From assembly GCA_036625225.1 (NCBI GenBank), contig JAZKUF010000001.1:806001-870000 (forward strand): a stretch of DNA of 64,000 nt, in the 5' to 3' direction. Origin of the DNA: Accumulibacter jenkinsii (lineage in GTDB: Bacteria; Pseudomonadota; Gammaproteobacteria; Burkholderiales; Rhodocyclaceae). The notes below the pieces were generated by a model. That model worked only from the letters and a program-made list of their open reading frames with translations. It had not been told where the DNA came from and did no database searches. The first letter of the stretch is position 1. Every line of letters begins with the position of its first letter. A program made the position numbers and the translations under genes. Positions 24,602 through 33,073 of the stretch are shown piece by piece.

Positions 24602-24814
24602 CCGGCGGCGCGAGCCCGGCGAGCAGGCAGGGTTCAGACATACCGGCTCGGCCAGGCTTTCGCCCGCCGCCGCCAGCACGCGGAGGGGGTTTGCCAGCAG
24701 TTGAGGCATGCTGCCGCTCGGGGCGCGCGACGCACGGGATCAGCCAGGACGGCGAGCCCACTTTGTGATAACTTCAGTCCGGCCTTCGAACTCGTGGAAC
24801 CCGCCTGCCCAAAC

Positions 24815-25909
24815 ATGTTCCCGGCTGCCAATATCCCTGCGCCCGCGGCCCCAGCACCAGCAGTCAGGTCGACCCGACTGCCGCTTTATCTCGCGCTGGC
24901 CTACCTCATCCTGATCAGCTACGCGAGCCTCTACCCTTTCACCAACTGGCGGGATCTCGGCGTCGCCCCGCTGGAGTTCATCGACGCTGCCTGGCCGCGC
25001 TACTGGACGGCTTTCGACCTCTCGGTGAACGTCCTCGTCTATCTGCCGCTGGGCTTTCTGCTGTCCCTCGCCCTGCGACCCCTGCCGGGCGGCCGCTGGT
25101 CGGCAGCGACCGTCGCCATCCTTCTTGGCGGCCTGCTCAGTCTGACGGTCGAATGCCTGCAGAACTGGCTGCCGACGCGCGTGCCATCGAATATCGATAT
25201 CGCCTGCAACGTCGGCGGAACGACCATCGGCGCCGTGCTCGCCTTCTGCACCGGCACGCGAATTTTCCGGCGCATCGGCCAGCTCCAGCAGAACCTCCTG
25301 GCGCCGATCGTGCACGTCGAACTGGGACTGGTCCTGCTCGGCATGTGGCTGTTGACGCAATCGTCGCCGGAAACCCTGCTCTTTGGCGCCGGCGACCTGC
25401 GCAGCGTCCTCCAGCTGGTGCCGGCGGTTCCCTATGCGGCGCACTCGTTCTTCGTCATCGAGGCGGCAGTCATCACCGCCAACACCATCGTCATCGGTCT
25501 TTTTGCGCGCACGCTGCTCGCCGATGAGGCGGCGCCGCACCTCGCCCTGATCGCCTTCTTCGTGCTCGCCCTGGCGATCAGGACGCTCGCTGCCGCGGTT
25601 CTCGTCGACCCGCAGGAGGCGTTCGCCTGGCTGACGCCCGGCGCCCGGCTCGGCCTCCTGCTCGGTGGGGTGCTGTTGTCGCTGATGATGCTGCTGCCGG
25701 CGCCGATGCGCATTGCGCTGGCGGGGGTCGCGCTGATGGCGGGCACGGCGCTGGTCAATCTGACACCGGCCAACCCCTATTCGGAGGCGGCGCTGGCAGC
25801 CTGGCGGCAGGGACACTTTCTCAATTTCAATGGGCTGACACGCTGGGTGGCCAGTCTCTGGCCTTTCGTCGCCCTGCCTTATCTGACCGCCGTCGCCCGA
25901 CGGCTGTAG
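24815..25909 (+). CDS. VanZ-like membrane protein
   Basis: A 364-aa polytopic protein with a VanZ-family N-terminal domain: YLILISYASLYPFTNWR, DLSVNVLVYLPLGFLLSLAL and LTVECLQNWLPTRVPSNIDIACNVGGTTIGAVL, which contain the conserved N..LY.PLG and E..Q...P.R..D...N..G motifs. About ten hydrophobic segments follow. VanZ proteins confer low-level teicoplanin tolerance in enterococci; in Gram-negatives the role is unclear. The start at 24815 skips an Arg-rich upstream extension that does not look like protein. The 213-base gap before it holds no recognisable gene. Confidence 0.78.
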   Translation: MFPAANIPAPAAPAPAVRSTRLPLYLALAYLILISYASLYPFTNWRDLGVAPLEFIDAAWPRYWTAFDLSVNVLVYLPLGFLLSLALRPLPGGRWSAATVAILLGGLLSLTVECLQNWLPTRVPSNIDIACNVGGTTIGAVLAFCTGTRIFRRIGQLQQNLLAPIVHVELGLVLLGMWLLTQSSPETLLFGAGDLRSVLQLVPAVPYAAHSFFVIEAAVITANTIVIGLFARTLLADEAAPHLALIAFFVLALAIRTLAAAVLVDPQEAFAWLTPGARLGLLLGGVLLSLMMLLPAPMRIALAGVALMAGTALVNLTPANPYSEAALAAWRQGHFLNFNGLTRWVASLWPFVALPYLTAVARRL

Positions 25910-25912
25910 CGA

Positions 25913-26977
25913 TCAACCGACGGCCGACTGGCGGCGCGTGCGCATCTGCCTTTCCCAGGCGGCGAGTTGCGGCGCGCGCCGATCCAGATCGTCCGCCAGA
26001 CGCTCTTCGAGCTTTTCGAGCAGCGCAACATCTTCGCTCCCGACGGCCTCCGGAATGCTTCGCTGCAGATGCACCACCAGGTCGCCGGCAGCCCGGCCAC
26101 GCTTGTCGGGATAGCCAAGGCCCGGCAGCCGATGTTCTTGCGCGAGTTGCGGCGACGGCGAAAGCGCGAAGCGGGTCGTCCCCTGCAGGGTCGGCACTTC
26201 GACGCGTCCGCCAGCGAGCAGGCGAAAGATGCTGACCGGCACCTGACAATGCAGGTCGCGCCCACAGAGGGCAAACAGCGGATGCGCCGCCAGCCGGATT
26301 TCGAGGTAGACATCGCCGGCAATGGCAGCATCGTCGCCGGCAATGGCGGCGTCGTCGGCCGGCAGCGGCGCCTGCCGCGCCAGCCGCAGGCGCTCGCCGT
26401 CGAGCATGCCGGGCGGCACGGTGACCATCAGCGTCCGCAGTTCCTGCCGCCAACCACTGGCCGCACAATCCGGGCAGGCGGTCTCGCGCAGGTAACCCCG
26501 CCCACTGCAGGCTTCGCAAAGGCTCGTCCCCCCTCCCTTGCGAACCAGGCGACCACAGCCGCTACAGGCGTGACAGGCTACCGAATGCCGGTGCTGCAGC
26601 CGGCCGCTGCCGCGGCAGGCAGGACAGCGAAACCGGTGCATGAGGTCGATGTTCCGCCGACAACCCCGCGCCGCCTCCTCGAGCGAAAGCGTCAGGATCT
26701 GCGTCAGGTCGTCCGCGGACCTCGCGGCGGCGCGTCGCTCGCTCGTTCCGTTGGTCGCTCGGGCGGCCTGCGCCTGCTGCCATTCGGCGAGGCGCAAAGG
26801 GTCGAGGCACAGTTCGTAGGCCGCTTGCACACGTTTGAACTCGCTCTCGGCCATCACTGAGGGGTTGCGATCCGGATGCCATTGCATGGCCAGCCGGCGA
26901 TAGGCGCGCTTGAGTTCTTCCTGCGACGCCTCGGGGCGTACGCCAAGAATGCTGAAAGGGTCCTCGAAGTCGCTCAT
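25913..26977 (-). CDS. DnaJ-like (type I J-domain) co-chaperone, divergent
   Basis: This 354-aa protein starts with a J domain (about 6-70) containing the HPD motif in MQWHPDRN. It then has a cysteine-rich zinc region with CPACRGSG, CHACSGCG, CEACSGRG and CPDCAASG (about 118-180), and a C-terminal substrate-binding domain (VPPGMLDGERLRL, PVSIFRLLAGGRVEVPTL...). This is the layout of DnaJ but without a separate Gly/Phe linker, and the last zinc motif is degenerate (CxxCAASG). It is shorter than canonical DnaJ (about 375) and lies far from dnaK, so it is likely a second, specialised J protein. An imperfect 21-bp duplication at 26313-26354 encodes DDAAIAG twice. Confidence 0.82.
   Translation of the reverse strand: MSDFEDPFSILGVRPEASQEELKRAYRRLAMQWHPDRNPSVMAESEFKRVQAAYELCLDPLRLAEWQQAQAARATNGTSERRAAARSADDLTQILTLSLEEAARGCRRNIDLMHRFRCPACRGSGRLQHRHSVACHACSGCGRLVRKGGGTSLCEACSGRGYLRETACPDCAASGWRQELRTLMVTVPPGMLDGERLRLARQAPLPADDAAIAGDDAAIAGDVYLEIRLAAHPLFALCGRDLHCQVPVSIFRLLAGGRVEVPTLQGTTRFALSPSPQLAQEHRLPGLGYPDKRGRAAGDLVVHLQRSIPEAVGSEDVALLEKLEERLADDLDRRAPQLAAWERQMRTRRQSAVG
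26313..26354. repeat. Two-copy 21-bp tandem repeat within the DnaJ-like gene
   Basis: Two adjacent 21-bp units (26313-26333 and 26334-26354) differ at only two positions and encode the duplicated peptide DDAAIAG in the C-terminal domain. A slippage duplication in a surface loop is the simplest reading. Confidence 0.55.
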
Positions 26978-27003
26978 GGTCGTCCCACCGATTGATCAGG
27001 CAG

Positions 27004-28038
27004 TCACCCGCCGCAGCACTTTTTGAACTTCTTGCCGGAACCGCACGCGCAAGGGTCATTGCGGCCGACCCTGGGAGCAGCCCGCACTTGAATGACCGGC
27101 GTGCTGGTATGTGGCTGGTGGCGTTGAAAACCGGCTTGCAGTTGCTTGAGCTGCGCCGCGGCACGCAGCACAGGGATCCTGCTGCCGATGTGTTTCATGT
27201 CAGCAGTGCGGGCCGCGAAACGCGCCAGATAAGCCGGGTGACGCCTGCGGTATGCCCCCCACAGGCGATCGAACAGCGCTTCCTGCCCCACGCCCGGCTT
27301 GCAGACAGCCGTTCCGGAAAAGCTGACTTCGACAATGCCGACGCGGCCGGAGAGGTCTTCGACATCGCGGCGAGCAAACACCACGTACACCTCACCGCAG
27401 GTACACTCTGGCGTGACGCAGTACATCTCGAACGCTTCGAACGGCTCGTCGGGCTCCTCCTCGACGAAATACACGTCCTTGCGGACCCATCTGAAAATGT
27501 TGTCGTAGGCCACCATGTCACCGCGACGCCAATCGCTGATGGTCACCGTTGGCGACCTCAGGACGAGTTCCCGCTGATCGGGATATCCCTTGCCGACGTA
27601 CCACAGCCGGGCGATGGCGTCGAGCACGTCGCCGTGCATGCGGGCGACGACCGCAGCCACTTGCGGATGCATCGCGAGCGGCGTCAAAGGCTCTCCCTTC
27701 AGGTCGCTAACGAGTACGCTGTCCATATCCAGGATGAACGCGATCAGGCCTTCGAACCGCGCCGCGACCGCCACATACGACTCTCCGGCTTTCAATGCCG
27801 CACGTACCGCCTCGCTTTGTCGCCGCAAGACCTCAGCGCTTTCCGCGCTGGCCAGAACCACGGCATTGCGGCAAGCACAGCGCGGCTCCGGGCAGGTATG
27901 GACCCAGATCCACAACGGATCTTCGCCGGGCAGTTCGAAAAAGCATTCCTCGAAAGTCAGCGTGCGGCGGGTGCTTCGCTGTTCGGTGGGAGGTCTTCTG
28001 TTTTGCATGGCACGATCCAATTGACTGATATTTGCCAT
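27004..28038 (-). CDS. SEC-C zinc-motif protein of unknown function
   Basis: A 344-aa protein ending in a SEC-C motif, NDPCACGSGKKFKKCC, with the CxCxSGxxxxxCC zinc ligands found at the end of SecA and many stand-alone proteins. The region before it holds two internal Cys clusters (CPEPRCACRNAVVL near residue 50 and CVTPECTCGEVYVVF near 205) in repeated 'C..C.C..' context, so the body appears to consist of two related halves. No enzyme motif or membrane segment is seen. SEC-C can bind ribosomes or other proteins; nothing more specific can be inferred. The start is uncertain: 28038 or an ATG at 28008, neither with a clear Shine-Dalgarno. Confidence 0.7.
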   Translation of the reverse strand: MANISQLDRAMQNRRPPTEQRSTRRTLTFEECFFELPGEDPLWIWVHTCPEPRCACRNAVVLASAESAEVLRRQSEAVRAALKAGESYVAVAARFEGLIAFILDMDSVLVSDLKGEPLTPLAMHPQVAAVVARMHGDVLDAIARLWYVGKGYPDQRELVLRSPTVTISDWRRGDMVAYDNIFRWVRKDVYFVEEEPDEPFEAFEMYCVTPECTCGEVYVVFARRDVEDLSGRVGIVEVSFSGTAVCKPGVGQEALFDRLWGAYRRRHPAYLARFAARTADMKHIGSRIPVLRAAAQLKQLQAGFQRHQPHTSTPVIQVRAAPRVGRNDPCACGSGKKFKKCCGG

Positions 28039-28225
28039 ATTTATTGTCCATTCAAACCTTATGGTGACACCGTCGACTGAGCAGCAGCGGCCACCCCGGC
28101 CATCCTTGCCCTTCTTCGCGATCATCGCCCGGCCGATGTCGCGTGACGGAATGTCCGGGATTGTAACCAGATCTGCTTTAGAATCGGCCGCTACCGTCTG
28201 CCATCCAACCGGAGGAGTCGCTGCG

Positions 28226-28534
28226 ATGGGCTATTTCAAGCATCATGTGTTTTTCTGCTGCAACCAGCGTGCTGAGGGCGAAACCTGCTGCAACAACAGC
28301 GGTGCCAGCACCGCCCAGGCCTACGCCAAGGATCGCATCGGCAGCCTGCGCCTCAAGGGGGTCGGCAAAGTGCGGATCAACCGCGCCGGCTGCCTCGACC
28401 GCTGCGACGAGGGGCCGGTGCTGGTGGTCTATCCGGAAGGCGTCTGGTACAGCTACGTCGACCACGAAGACATCGAAGAAATCATCCAGGAGCACCTGAT
28501 CCACGGCCGCGTCGTCGACCGGCTACGCATCTAG
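28226..28534 (+). CDS. (2Fe-2S) thioredoxin-like ferredoxin
   Basis: The 102-aa protein has the four-cysteine pattern of thioredoxin-fold 2Fe-2S ferredoxins: FFCCNQRAEGETCCNNSG near the N-terminus, then RINRAGCLDRCDEGPVLVVYPEGVWY, in which GCLxxCxxGP is the cluster-binding signature, and DHEDIEEIIQEHL at the end. It would carry electrons in the cytoplasm. The start at 28226 is well supported by GGAGG at 28211-28215. The hydrolase gene follows after 22 bases, so it may be the first gene of the following set (ferredoxin, hydrolase, ABC-2 exporter). A TAGAAT at 28179-28184 could be part of a promoter. Confidence 0.88.
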   Translation: MGYFKHHVFFCCNQRAEGETCCNNSGASTAQAYAKDRIGSLRLKGVGKVRINRAGCLDRCDEGPVLVVYPEGVWYSYVDHEDIEEIIQEHLIHGRVVDRLRI

Positions 28535-28556
28535 CGCGACGGGGAAGGTTCGGGCG

Positions 28557-29195
28557 ATGAAACTTTCCGCAGAACACCTGCTGCTCGACGGACCGGTCGG
28601 CAGGATCGAAGTCACCGTCGACAACCCCGGCGCGCCGCGCGGCATCGCGCTGGTCGCCCATCCGCACCCGCTGTTCGGCGGCGGCAACACCAACAAAGTG
28701 GTGCAGACGCTGGCACGCACCTTCAACCACCTCGACTACGTCGCCCTGCGGCCGAACTTCCGTGGCGTCGGCCTGAGCGAAGGCACGCATGACGAGGGCC
28801 AGGGCGAGACCGAGGACCTGCTCGCCGTGCTGGCCGAAGCGAAGTGTCGTTACGGCAATCTGCCGGTGGCTCTCGCCGGCTTCTCGTTCGGCGCCTATGT
28901 GCTGACGCGGGTGGCCGAAGCCCTGCTCGAATCCGGACATCCGGCGCAGCGGCTGGTGCTGGTCGGCACCGCGTCGGGGTTCGTCGAAGGCGCCCGCCGC
29001 TACCAGACCCGCGCCGTCCCTCGCGACACCCTCGTTATTCATGGCTCGGACGACACCACCGTGCCCCTGGCCAACGTCATCGAATGGGCGAAGCCGCTGG
29101 ATTTGCCGGTGGTCGTCGTCCCCGGCGCCGACCACTTCTTCCACCGCCGGCTGCACCTCATCCGGGAAATCGTCAGCCGCGCATGGCGGCACTGA
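28557..29195 (+). CDS. Alpha/beta hydrolase (COG2945-like)
   Basis: A compact 212-aa hydrolase with the strand-HPHP entry LVAHPHPLFGGG, the GxSxG-type nucleophile elbow GFSFGAYV (Ser in LAGFSFGAYVL), an acidic residue in IHGSDDTTVPL, and the catalytic His in PGADHFFHRRL. This is the arrangement of the COG2945 family of small esterases. Substrate is unknown. It begins 22 bases after the ferredoxin gene and overlaps the ABC ATPase gene by 13 bases, so it is firmly linked to the NodI-like exporter. Confidence 0.88.
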   Translation: MKLSAEHLLLDGPVGRIEVTVDNPGAPRGIALVAHPHPLFGGGNTNKVVQTLARTFNHLDYVALRPNFRGVGLSEGTHDEGQGETEDLLAVLAEAKCRYGNLPVALAGFSFGAYVLTRVAEALLESGHPAQRLVLVGTASGFVEGARRYQTRAVPRDTLVIHGSDDTTVPLANVIEWAKPLDLPVVVVPGADHFFHRRLHLIREIVSRAWRH

Positions 29196-30121
29196 ACCGC
29201 GGCCCCGCGCTGCAGGTCAGCGGCCTGCACAAATCCTACGACCGCCAGGTAGTGGTCGCCGGCATCGACTTTTCGGTCCCGAGCGGCACCTGTTTCGGCC
29301 TCCTCGGCCCGAACGGTGCCGGCAAGACGACAACCCTGCGCTGCTGCCTCGGACTGACCGCGCCTGACGCCGGCGACATCCGGCTGGCCGGCTGGACGGT
29401 TCCCGGCGACGCCGACGCGGCGCGCGCGCGCGTCGGCATCGTACCCCAGTTCGACAACCTCGACCCCGACTTCACCTGCAGCGAAAACCTGCTCGTCTAT
29501 GCCCGCTATTTCGGCATCGCTGACGCCGTGATGCGCGACCGCATCCCGGCCCTGCTCGATTTCGCAGGTCTCACCGGCAAGGCCGACGCCAGCATCCAGT
29601 CGCTCTCCGGGGGCATGAAGCGACGGCTGACGCTCGCCCGCGCCCTGGTCAACGACCCCGACATCCTCTTCCTCGATGAACCGACCACCGGTCTCGATCC
29701 GCAGGCCCGCCACCTGATCTGGGAAGGTCTCAAGCGGCTGCTGGTGAGTGGCAAGACGCTGCTGCTGACGACTCATTTCATGGACGAGGCCGAGCGGCTG
29801 TGTGACCGACTGGTGATTCTCGACCATGGCAGGCTGATTGCCGAAGGCGCGCCGCGCGAGTTGATCGCGCGCTACATCGAACCGCAGGTGCTGGAGATTT
29901 TCGGCGAGGACGCCGCCGCCTGGTCGAACGCCCGCAGGGGGCTGGGCGAGCGCCTCGAGATGGCCGGCGACACCGCTTTCTTCTATTGCCACGATCCGGC
30001 GCCGCTGCTCCTTGCGCTGGCTGATGAGACGACCCCGGCTTCATCCCTGCGTTACGTCCATCGCGCGGCCAGCCTCGAGGATGTCTTCCTCAAGCTGACC
30101 GGCCGCGACCTGCGCGACTGA
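29183..30121 (+). CDS. ABC-2 exporter ATP-binding protein (NodI-like)
   Basis: The 312-aa ATPase shows Walker A GPNGAGKTT (42-50), signature LSGGMKRRLTLARAL, Walker B ILFLDEPTTGLDPQARH and switch His in LLTTHFMDEAERL. The 305-315 aa length, the C-terminal half (ARYIEPQVLEIFGED..., SSLRYVHRAASLEDVFLKLTGRDLRD) and the following NodJ-like permease match the NodI/NodJ class of ABC-2 exporters. In rhizobia NodIJ exports lipo-chitin Nod factors; non-rhizobial NodIJ-like pairs are common in betaproteobacteria with unknown cargo. The start at 29183 lies inside the end of the hydrolase gene. Confidence 0.9.
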   Translation: MAALNRGPALQVSGLHKSYDRQVVVAGIDFSVPSGTCFGLLGPNGAGKTTTLRCCLGLTAPDAGDIRLAGWTVPGDADAARARVGIVPQFDNLDPDFTCSENLLVYARYFGIADAVMRDRIPALLDFAGLTGKADASIQSLSGGMKRRLTLARALVNDPDILFLDEPTTGLDPQARHLIWEGLKRLLVSGKTLLLTTHFMDEAERLCDRLVILDHGRLIAEGAPRELIARYIEPQVLEIFGEDAAAWSNARRGLGERLEMAGDTAFFYCHDPAPLLLALADETTPASSLRYVHRAASLEDVFLKLTGRDLRD

Positions 30122-30125
30122 AGGC

Positions 30126-30914
30126 ATGCAGCGCCGCGGCTTCTTTGCCCTGCCCCGCCCCGGCCTGCGCTGGCTGCCGGTGTGGCGGCGCAACTTCCTG
30201 GTCTGGCGCAAGCTCGCCCTGCCCTCGATCCTCGGCAACCTCGCCGACCCCCTGGTCTACATGCTGGGCCTCGGCTATGGCCTCGGCAGCCTGATGCTGC
30301 AGGTGCAGGGGGTGGATTATGTGCGCTTTCTCGCGGCCGGCATGATCGTCGCCAGCACGATGAATGCGGCCACTTTCGAAACCCTCTACTCGGCCTTTTC
30401 GCGCATGCATGTCCAGAAGACCTGGGAGGCAATCCTCAACACACCGTTGTCGCTTGATCATGTGCTGGCCGGCGAACTGGTCTGGGCGGCGAGCAAGAGC
30501 CTGCTCGCCGGGCTGGCGATTCTGCTCGTCATCAGCGCCCTCGGCCTGGTTTCCTGGCCGCTCGCCCTGTGGGTGCTGCCGGTGATTTTCCTCACCGGTC
30601 TCGCCTTCGCCGCGCTGGGTCTGATCGTCTGCGCGCTGGCGCCGTCGTACGACTTTTTCATGTACTACTTCACCCTCTTCATCACGCCGATGCTGCTGGT
30701 TTCGGGGGTCTTCTTCCCCACCGACCAGTTGCCGGCCAGCGTCCAGGCGGTCGCCGCGTGGCTGCCGCTGGCGCACGCGGTGCAGCTCGCGCGGCCGCTG
30801 CTGCTCGGCGAGATCCCGACCGATATCGGACTCCATCTGAGCGCGCTGCTGCTGATGGCAGGATTCTGCTTCTCGCTGGCCACCGGCCTGACGCGGCGAC
30901 GCCTGCTCAAATAA
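30126..30914 (+). CDS. ABC-2 exporter permease (NodJ-like)
   Basis: The 262-aa protein has six hydrophobic segments and the ABC-2 permease pattern: N-terminal VWRRNFLVWRKLALPSILGNLADPLVYMLGLGYGLG, then MHVQKTWEAILNTPLSLDHVLAGE and the C-terminal FFPTDQLPASVQAVAAWLPLAHAVQLARPLLLGE, which is highly conserved in NodJ-type permeases. It starts 4 bases after the ATPase and pairs with it. No other permease or auxiliary gene follows. Likely moves an amphiphilic molecule out of the cytoplasm. Confidence 0.92.
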   Translation: MQRRGFFALPRPGLRWLPVWRRNFLVWRKLALPSILGNLADPLVYMLGLGYGLGSLMLQVQGVDYVRFLAAGMIVASTMNAATFETLYSAFSRMHVQKTWEAILNTPLSLDHVLAGELVWAASKSLLAGLAILLVISALGLVSWPLALWVLPVIFLTGLAFAALGLIVCALAPSYDFFMYYFTLFITPMLLVSGVFFPTDQLPASVQAVAAWLPLAHAVQLARPLLLGEIPTDIGLHLSALLLMAGFCFSLATGLTRRRLLK

Positions 30915-30952
30915 GGCCGCAGCGCAGCAAGGCGAGTTGTCCGAACGAGCGC

Positions 30953-31759
30953 CTACCTCGCGAGTGACGGGTCCTGGGTCATCAGTTTGTCGAGCACCGC
31001 ACGATAGGGTTCGGGGGAAACGCTGATACCGCCCTGGAACGGGTGGTCGCTGACCGCGATGAAATAGAGGACGAGTGCAATCGGTGCCGCGACCAGCAGC
31101 GTGATCATCGCGTGCGTCGCGAAGCTGTCGACCCGCAGCAGAAAGCACGACGCGATGGCCAGCGCGCCGAGCAGGATGACGACGATCCACAGTTCGACCG
31201 GCAGTGCGGTGTCGATGACCGCCTGCAGGCGCACCCAGTGAGTCTCCAGCAGGTCGTTGTAGGCCTGCATGACCCGCGCCTGGATGATCTTCTGACCTTC
31301 GCTCGCCGGTTCGAAAGCGAGGATCGCCTGCTGCGCTTCTTCGATCCCCTGCAGCGTGTCGCGAGGCAGCTCGCCCTTCGCGTGCAAGGGCCATTCCTGA
31401 TCGATCAGGTACTCGGTGTAGGCGATCAGCGCTTTCTTGGTTTGCGCCTGCAGCGGCTGCGGATAGCCGCCCAGATCATGGTAGAGCACGGCAATGGCGG
31501 CCGCTTCGCGGCCGACGTCAGCCGCCGCCTCACCCATGTTTTCCCATACCGCCACTGCCGTCAGGCCGGCGGCGACGGCATAGACGCCGATCAGGGCCGA
31601 CAGCAGGCCGGTGATCGTACCGTTGTCGAAACGCCGGTGCAGGCTCGACGCCCGCACCCGCGGTGCCGCCAGCGCGAGGCCGGTGAGCGAAAAGAGGATC
31701 GTCAGGCCGACGACGACGACGGCGAGGACCGGCGAAGACAGTTCGTGGAGCCAGTTCAT
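30953..31759 (-). CDS. DUF4239 (bestrophin-like) membrane protein
   Basis: A 268-aa protein with hydrophobic segments near residues 11-30, 55-75, 185-205 and 215-230, and the DUF4239 pattern: an N-terminal helix, 'GLLSALIGVYAVAAGLTAVAVWENMGEAAADVGREAAAIAVLYHDLGGYP' with the conserved W.. and acidic/helix region, and a cytoplasmic helical domain in between. DUF4239 resembles bestrophin-type ion channels by fold prediction, but the function is not established. It is the last gene of the minus-strand ion-homeostasis operon (59 bases after the preceding ORF), which supports a transport role. Confidence 0.75.
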   Translation of the reverse strand: MNWLHELSSPVLAVVVVGLTILFSLTGLALAAPRVRASSLHRRFDNGTITGLLSALIGVYAVAAGLTAVAVWENMGEAAADVGREAAAIAVLYHDLGGYPQPLQAQTKKALIAYTEYLIDQEWPLHAKGELPRDTLQGIEEAQQAILAFEPASEGQKIIQARVMQAYNDLLETHWVRLQAVIDTALPVELWIVVILLGALAIASCFLLRVDSFATHAMITLLVAAPIALVLYFIAVSDHPFQGGISVSPEPYRAVLDKLMTQDPSLAR

Positions 31760-31819
31760 ACGCAGCTCTCCTTGCAATCGAGATGCAGCTTATACCAAGC
31801 ACGCGCAGCTGCCCGACGC

Positions 31820-32257
31820 TCAGTCGCAAACGCTGATCGGCAGCGGCGCCATCTCCTTGTACAGCAGGGGCAGCGGCGACCTGCGCGAGACGGTGATGAT
31901 CCGGGTTCCCGGTGGATAGATCAGATGGTAGGAGAGAAACATGTGCAGGTGGTCGCTGCCGCACAGCAGTTCGCGCAGGGCGGCATAACCGGGATGCCCG
32001 AGAACGACCCTTTCCTGGTAATCGCGCCGGTTGAGGCGCACTGAACGCGAGCCGAACTCAAGCTCGGGCTGCTTCGGGCCGAGCAGTTCGTGCATCAGGC
32101 GATTCCTGATCTCGGGCAGGACGATGACGCCGACGCAGTCGTCGCCCACCAGCCACTCGACCGCCCGCGCTTCCCCACCGGGATCCGGTACGTGCTCGCC
32201 AAAGGCCTGGCACCAGCGCGGGAAGTGCGCTGCATAACGGTGGATGATCTTTTCCAT
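31820..32257 (-). CDS. Conserved hypothetical protein (145 aa)
   Basis: A 145-aa soluble protein with no motif I recognise. It has no signal peptide or membrane helix. It is rich in charged residues and contains 'HEPRWCQAFGEHVPDPGG'-like N-terminal loops and 'RRDYQERVVLGHPGYAALRELL' in the middle. It follows the CBS gene by 14 bases in the same direction, so it belongs to the same operon; a regulatory or soluble partner of that system is possible. Function unknown. Confidence 0.6.
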   Translation of the reverse strand: MEKIIHRYAAHFPRWCQAFGEHVPDPGGEARAVEWLVGDDCVGVIVLPEIRNRLMHELLGPKQPELEFGSRSVRLNRRDYQERVVLGHPGYAALRELLCGSDHLHMFLSYHLIYPPGTRIITVSRRSPLPLLYKEMAPLPISVCD

Positions 32258-32271
32258 TGCGTCGTCAGAAG

Positions 32272-32667
32272 CTAGCGTTCGCCGGCCGCGCGGTCGATGA
32301 GACTGCCCACGACATCGGTATCGGAGACGAAGCCCTGCAGCTCGTTGTTGTCGATGACGAGAACACTCTTCACCGCATACTGGATCATCAGGCGTGCCAG
32401 ATAGCGGATTTCGAGATGCTGGGAAACCTGCAAGGCGGGTTTCTGGGCGATATCGTAAACGTTGAGCAGGTCGAGGTCGCCATCCTCGGCGATCACCGCT
32501 CTGGCCACGTCGCGATAGGCGATCAGGCCGTAGGCGTCGCCCGGGTGGCGTTTTTCGACCACCAGCGATTTGACGCCGCGGTCCTTCATGATCATCAGCG
32601 CTTCCCGCACGGTGGCCAGCGGACTGATGGTGATGACCTTCTTCTTCATGATTCTGGCAACCAGCAT
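32272..32667 (-). CDS. CBS-domain protein
   Basis: The 131-aa protein is a pair of CBS domains: MLVARIMKKKVITISPLATVREALMIMKDRGVKSLVVEK and later LEIRYLARLMIQYAVKSVLVIDNNELQGFVSDTDVVGSL, each with the sheet-helix-sheet-helix pattern of a CBS motif. CBS pairs bind adenosine nucleotides and gate transporters or enzymes. It lies in an operon with the PII-like protein and DUF1538 protein, which are also regulatory or transport-linked. A purine-rich Shine-Dalgarno (AAGGAAGG) precedes the ATG. Confidence 0.88.
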   Translation of the reverse strand: MLVARIMKKKVITISPLATVREALMIMKDRGVKSLVVEKRHPGDAYGLIAYRDVARAVIAEDGDLDLLNVYDIAQKPALQVSQHLEIRYLARLMIQYAVKSVLVIDNNELQGFVSDTDVVGSLIDRAAGER

Positions 32668-32725
32668 GGCAGACCTTCCTTGAATCAATGATCGTGGTGA
32701 GAAATGGCAGGGGGGCTGGGGCGGC

Positions 32726-33073
32726 TCACATGTCCTCCTCGACTTCGCGCTGAAAGCGCTGCATCTGCGCGAGGCCAATGCCGACGACGCTGCCCAGCGG
32801 CAGCGAGAAGGCCAGGCCCCCGCCGGGCAGGTCGAGTTTCATCTGCATCTTGACCGACCTCAGAATGCGCATCGCGAGCTGTTTCTCGACCACACAGAGA
32901 AGCAGCGACTCCTTGCGCTCGAGGCCGAGACCGAGGAAGGTCTTGCGCTCGTTGTGCCGCAATCCCTTTCCCTTGAGGATGGTGATGCCGGTCGCACCGG
33001 CTTCCTTGAGAATATCGACCGCCCGATTTTCGTCCTCGTCCGGAACGATCAGTACCACAGCAGAGAACTTCAT
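32726..33073 (-). CDS. PII-like signalling protein
   Basis: A 115-aa protein resembling GlnB/GlnK-family PII proteins: MKFSAVVLIVPDEDENRAVDILKEAGATGITILKGKG (beta-alpha fold with T-loop-adjacent RKTFLGLGLERKESLLLCVVEKQ). The T-loop lacks the uridylylated tyrosine of classical PII, so it is a PII-like protein. Such proteins are often found next to DUF1538 membrane proteins and appear to control them. It overlaps the DUF1538 gene start by four bases (ATGA). Confidence 0.82.
   Translation of the reverse strand: MKFSAVVLIVPDEDENRAVDILKEAGATGITILKGKGLRHNERKTFLGLGLERKESLLLCVVEKQLAMRILRSVKMQMKLDLPGGGLAFSLPLGSVVGIGLAQMQRFQREVEEDM

Noticed and set aside
22517..24709. Long minus-strand open frame (730 codons) over the symporter
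   Set aside because: It is antisense to the clear SSS symporter, has repetitive charged sequence, and runs over the start of the MlaE-like gene in another frame.
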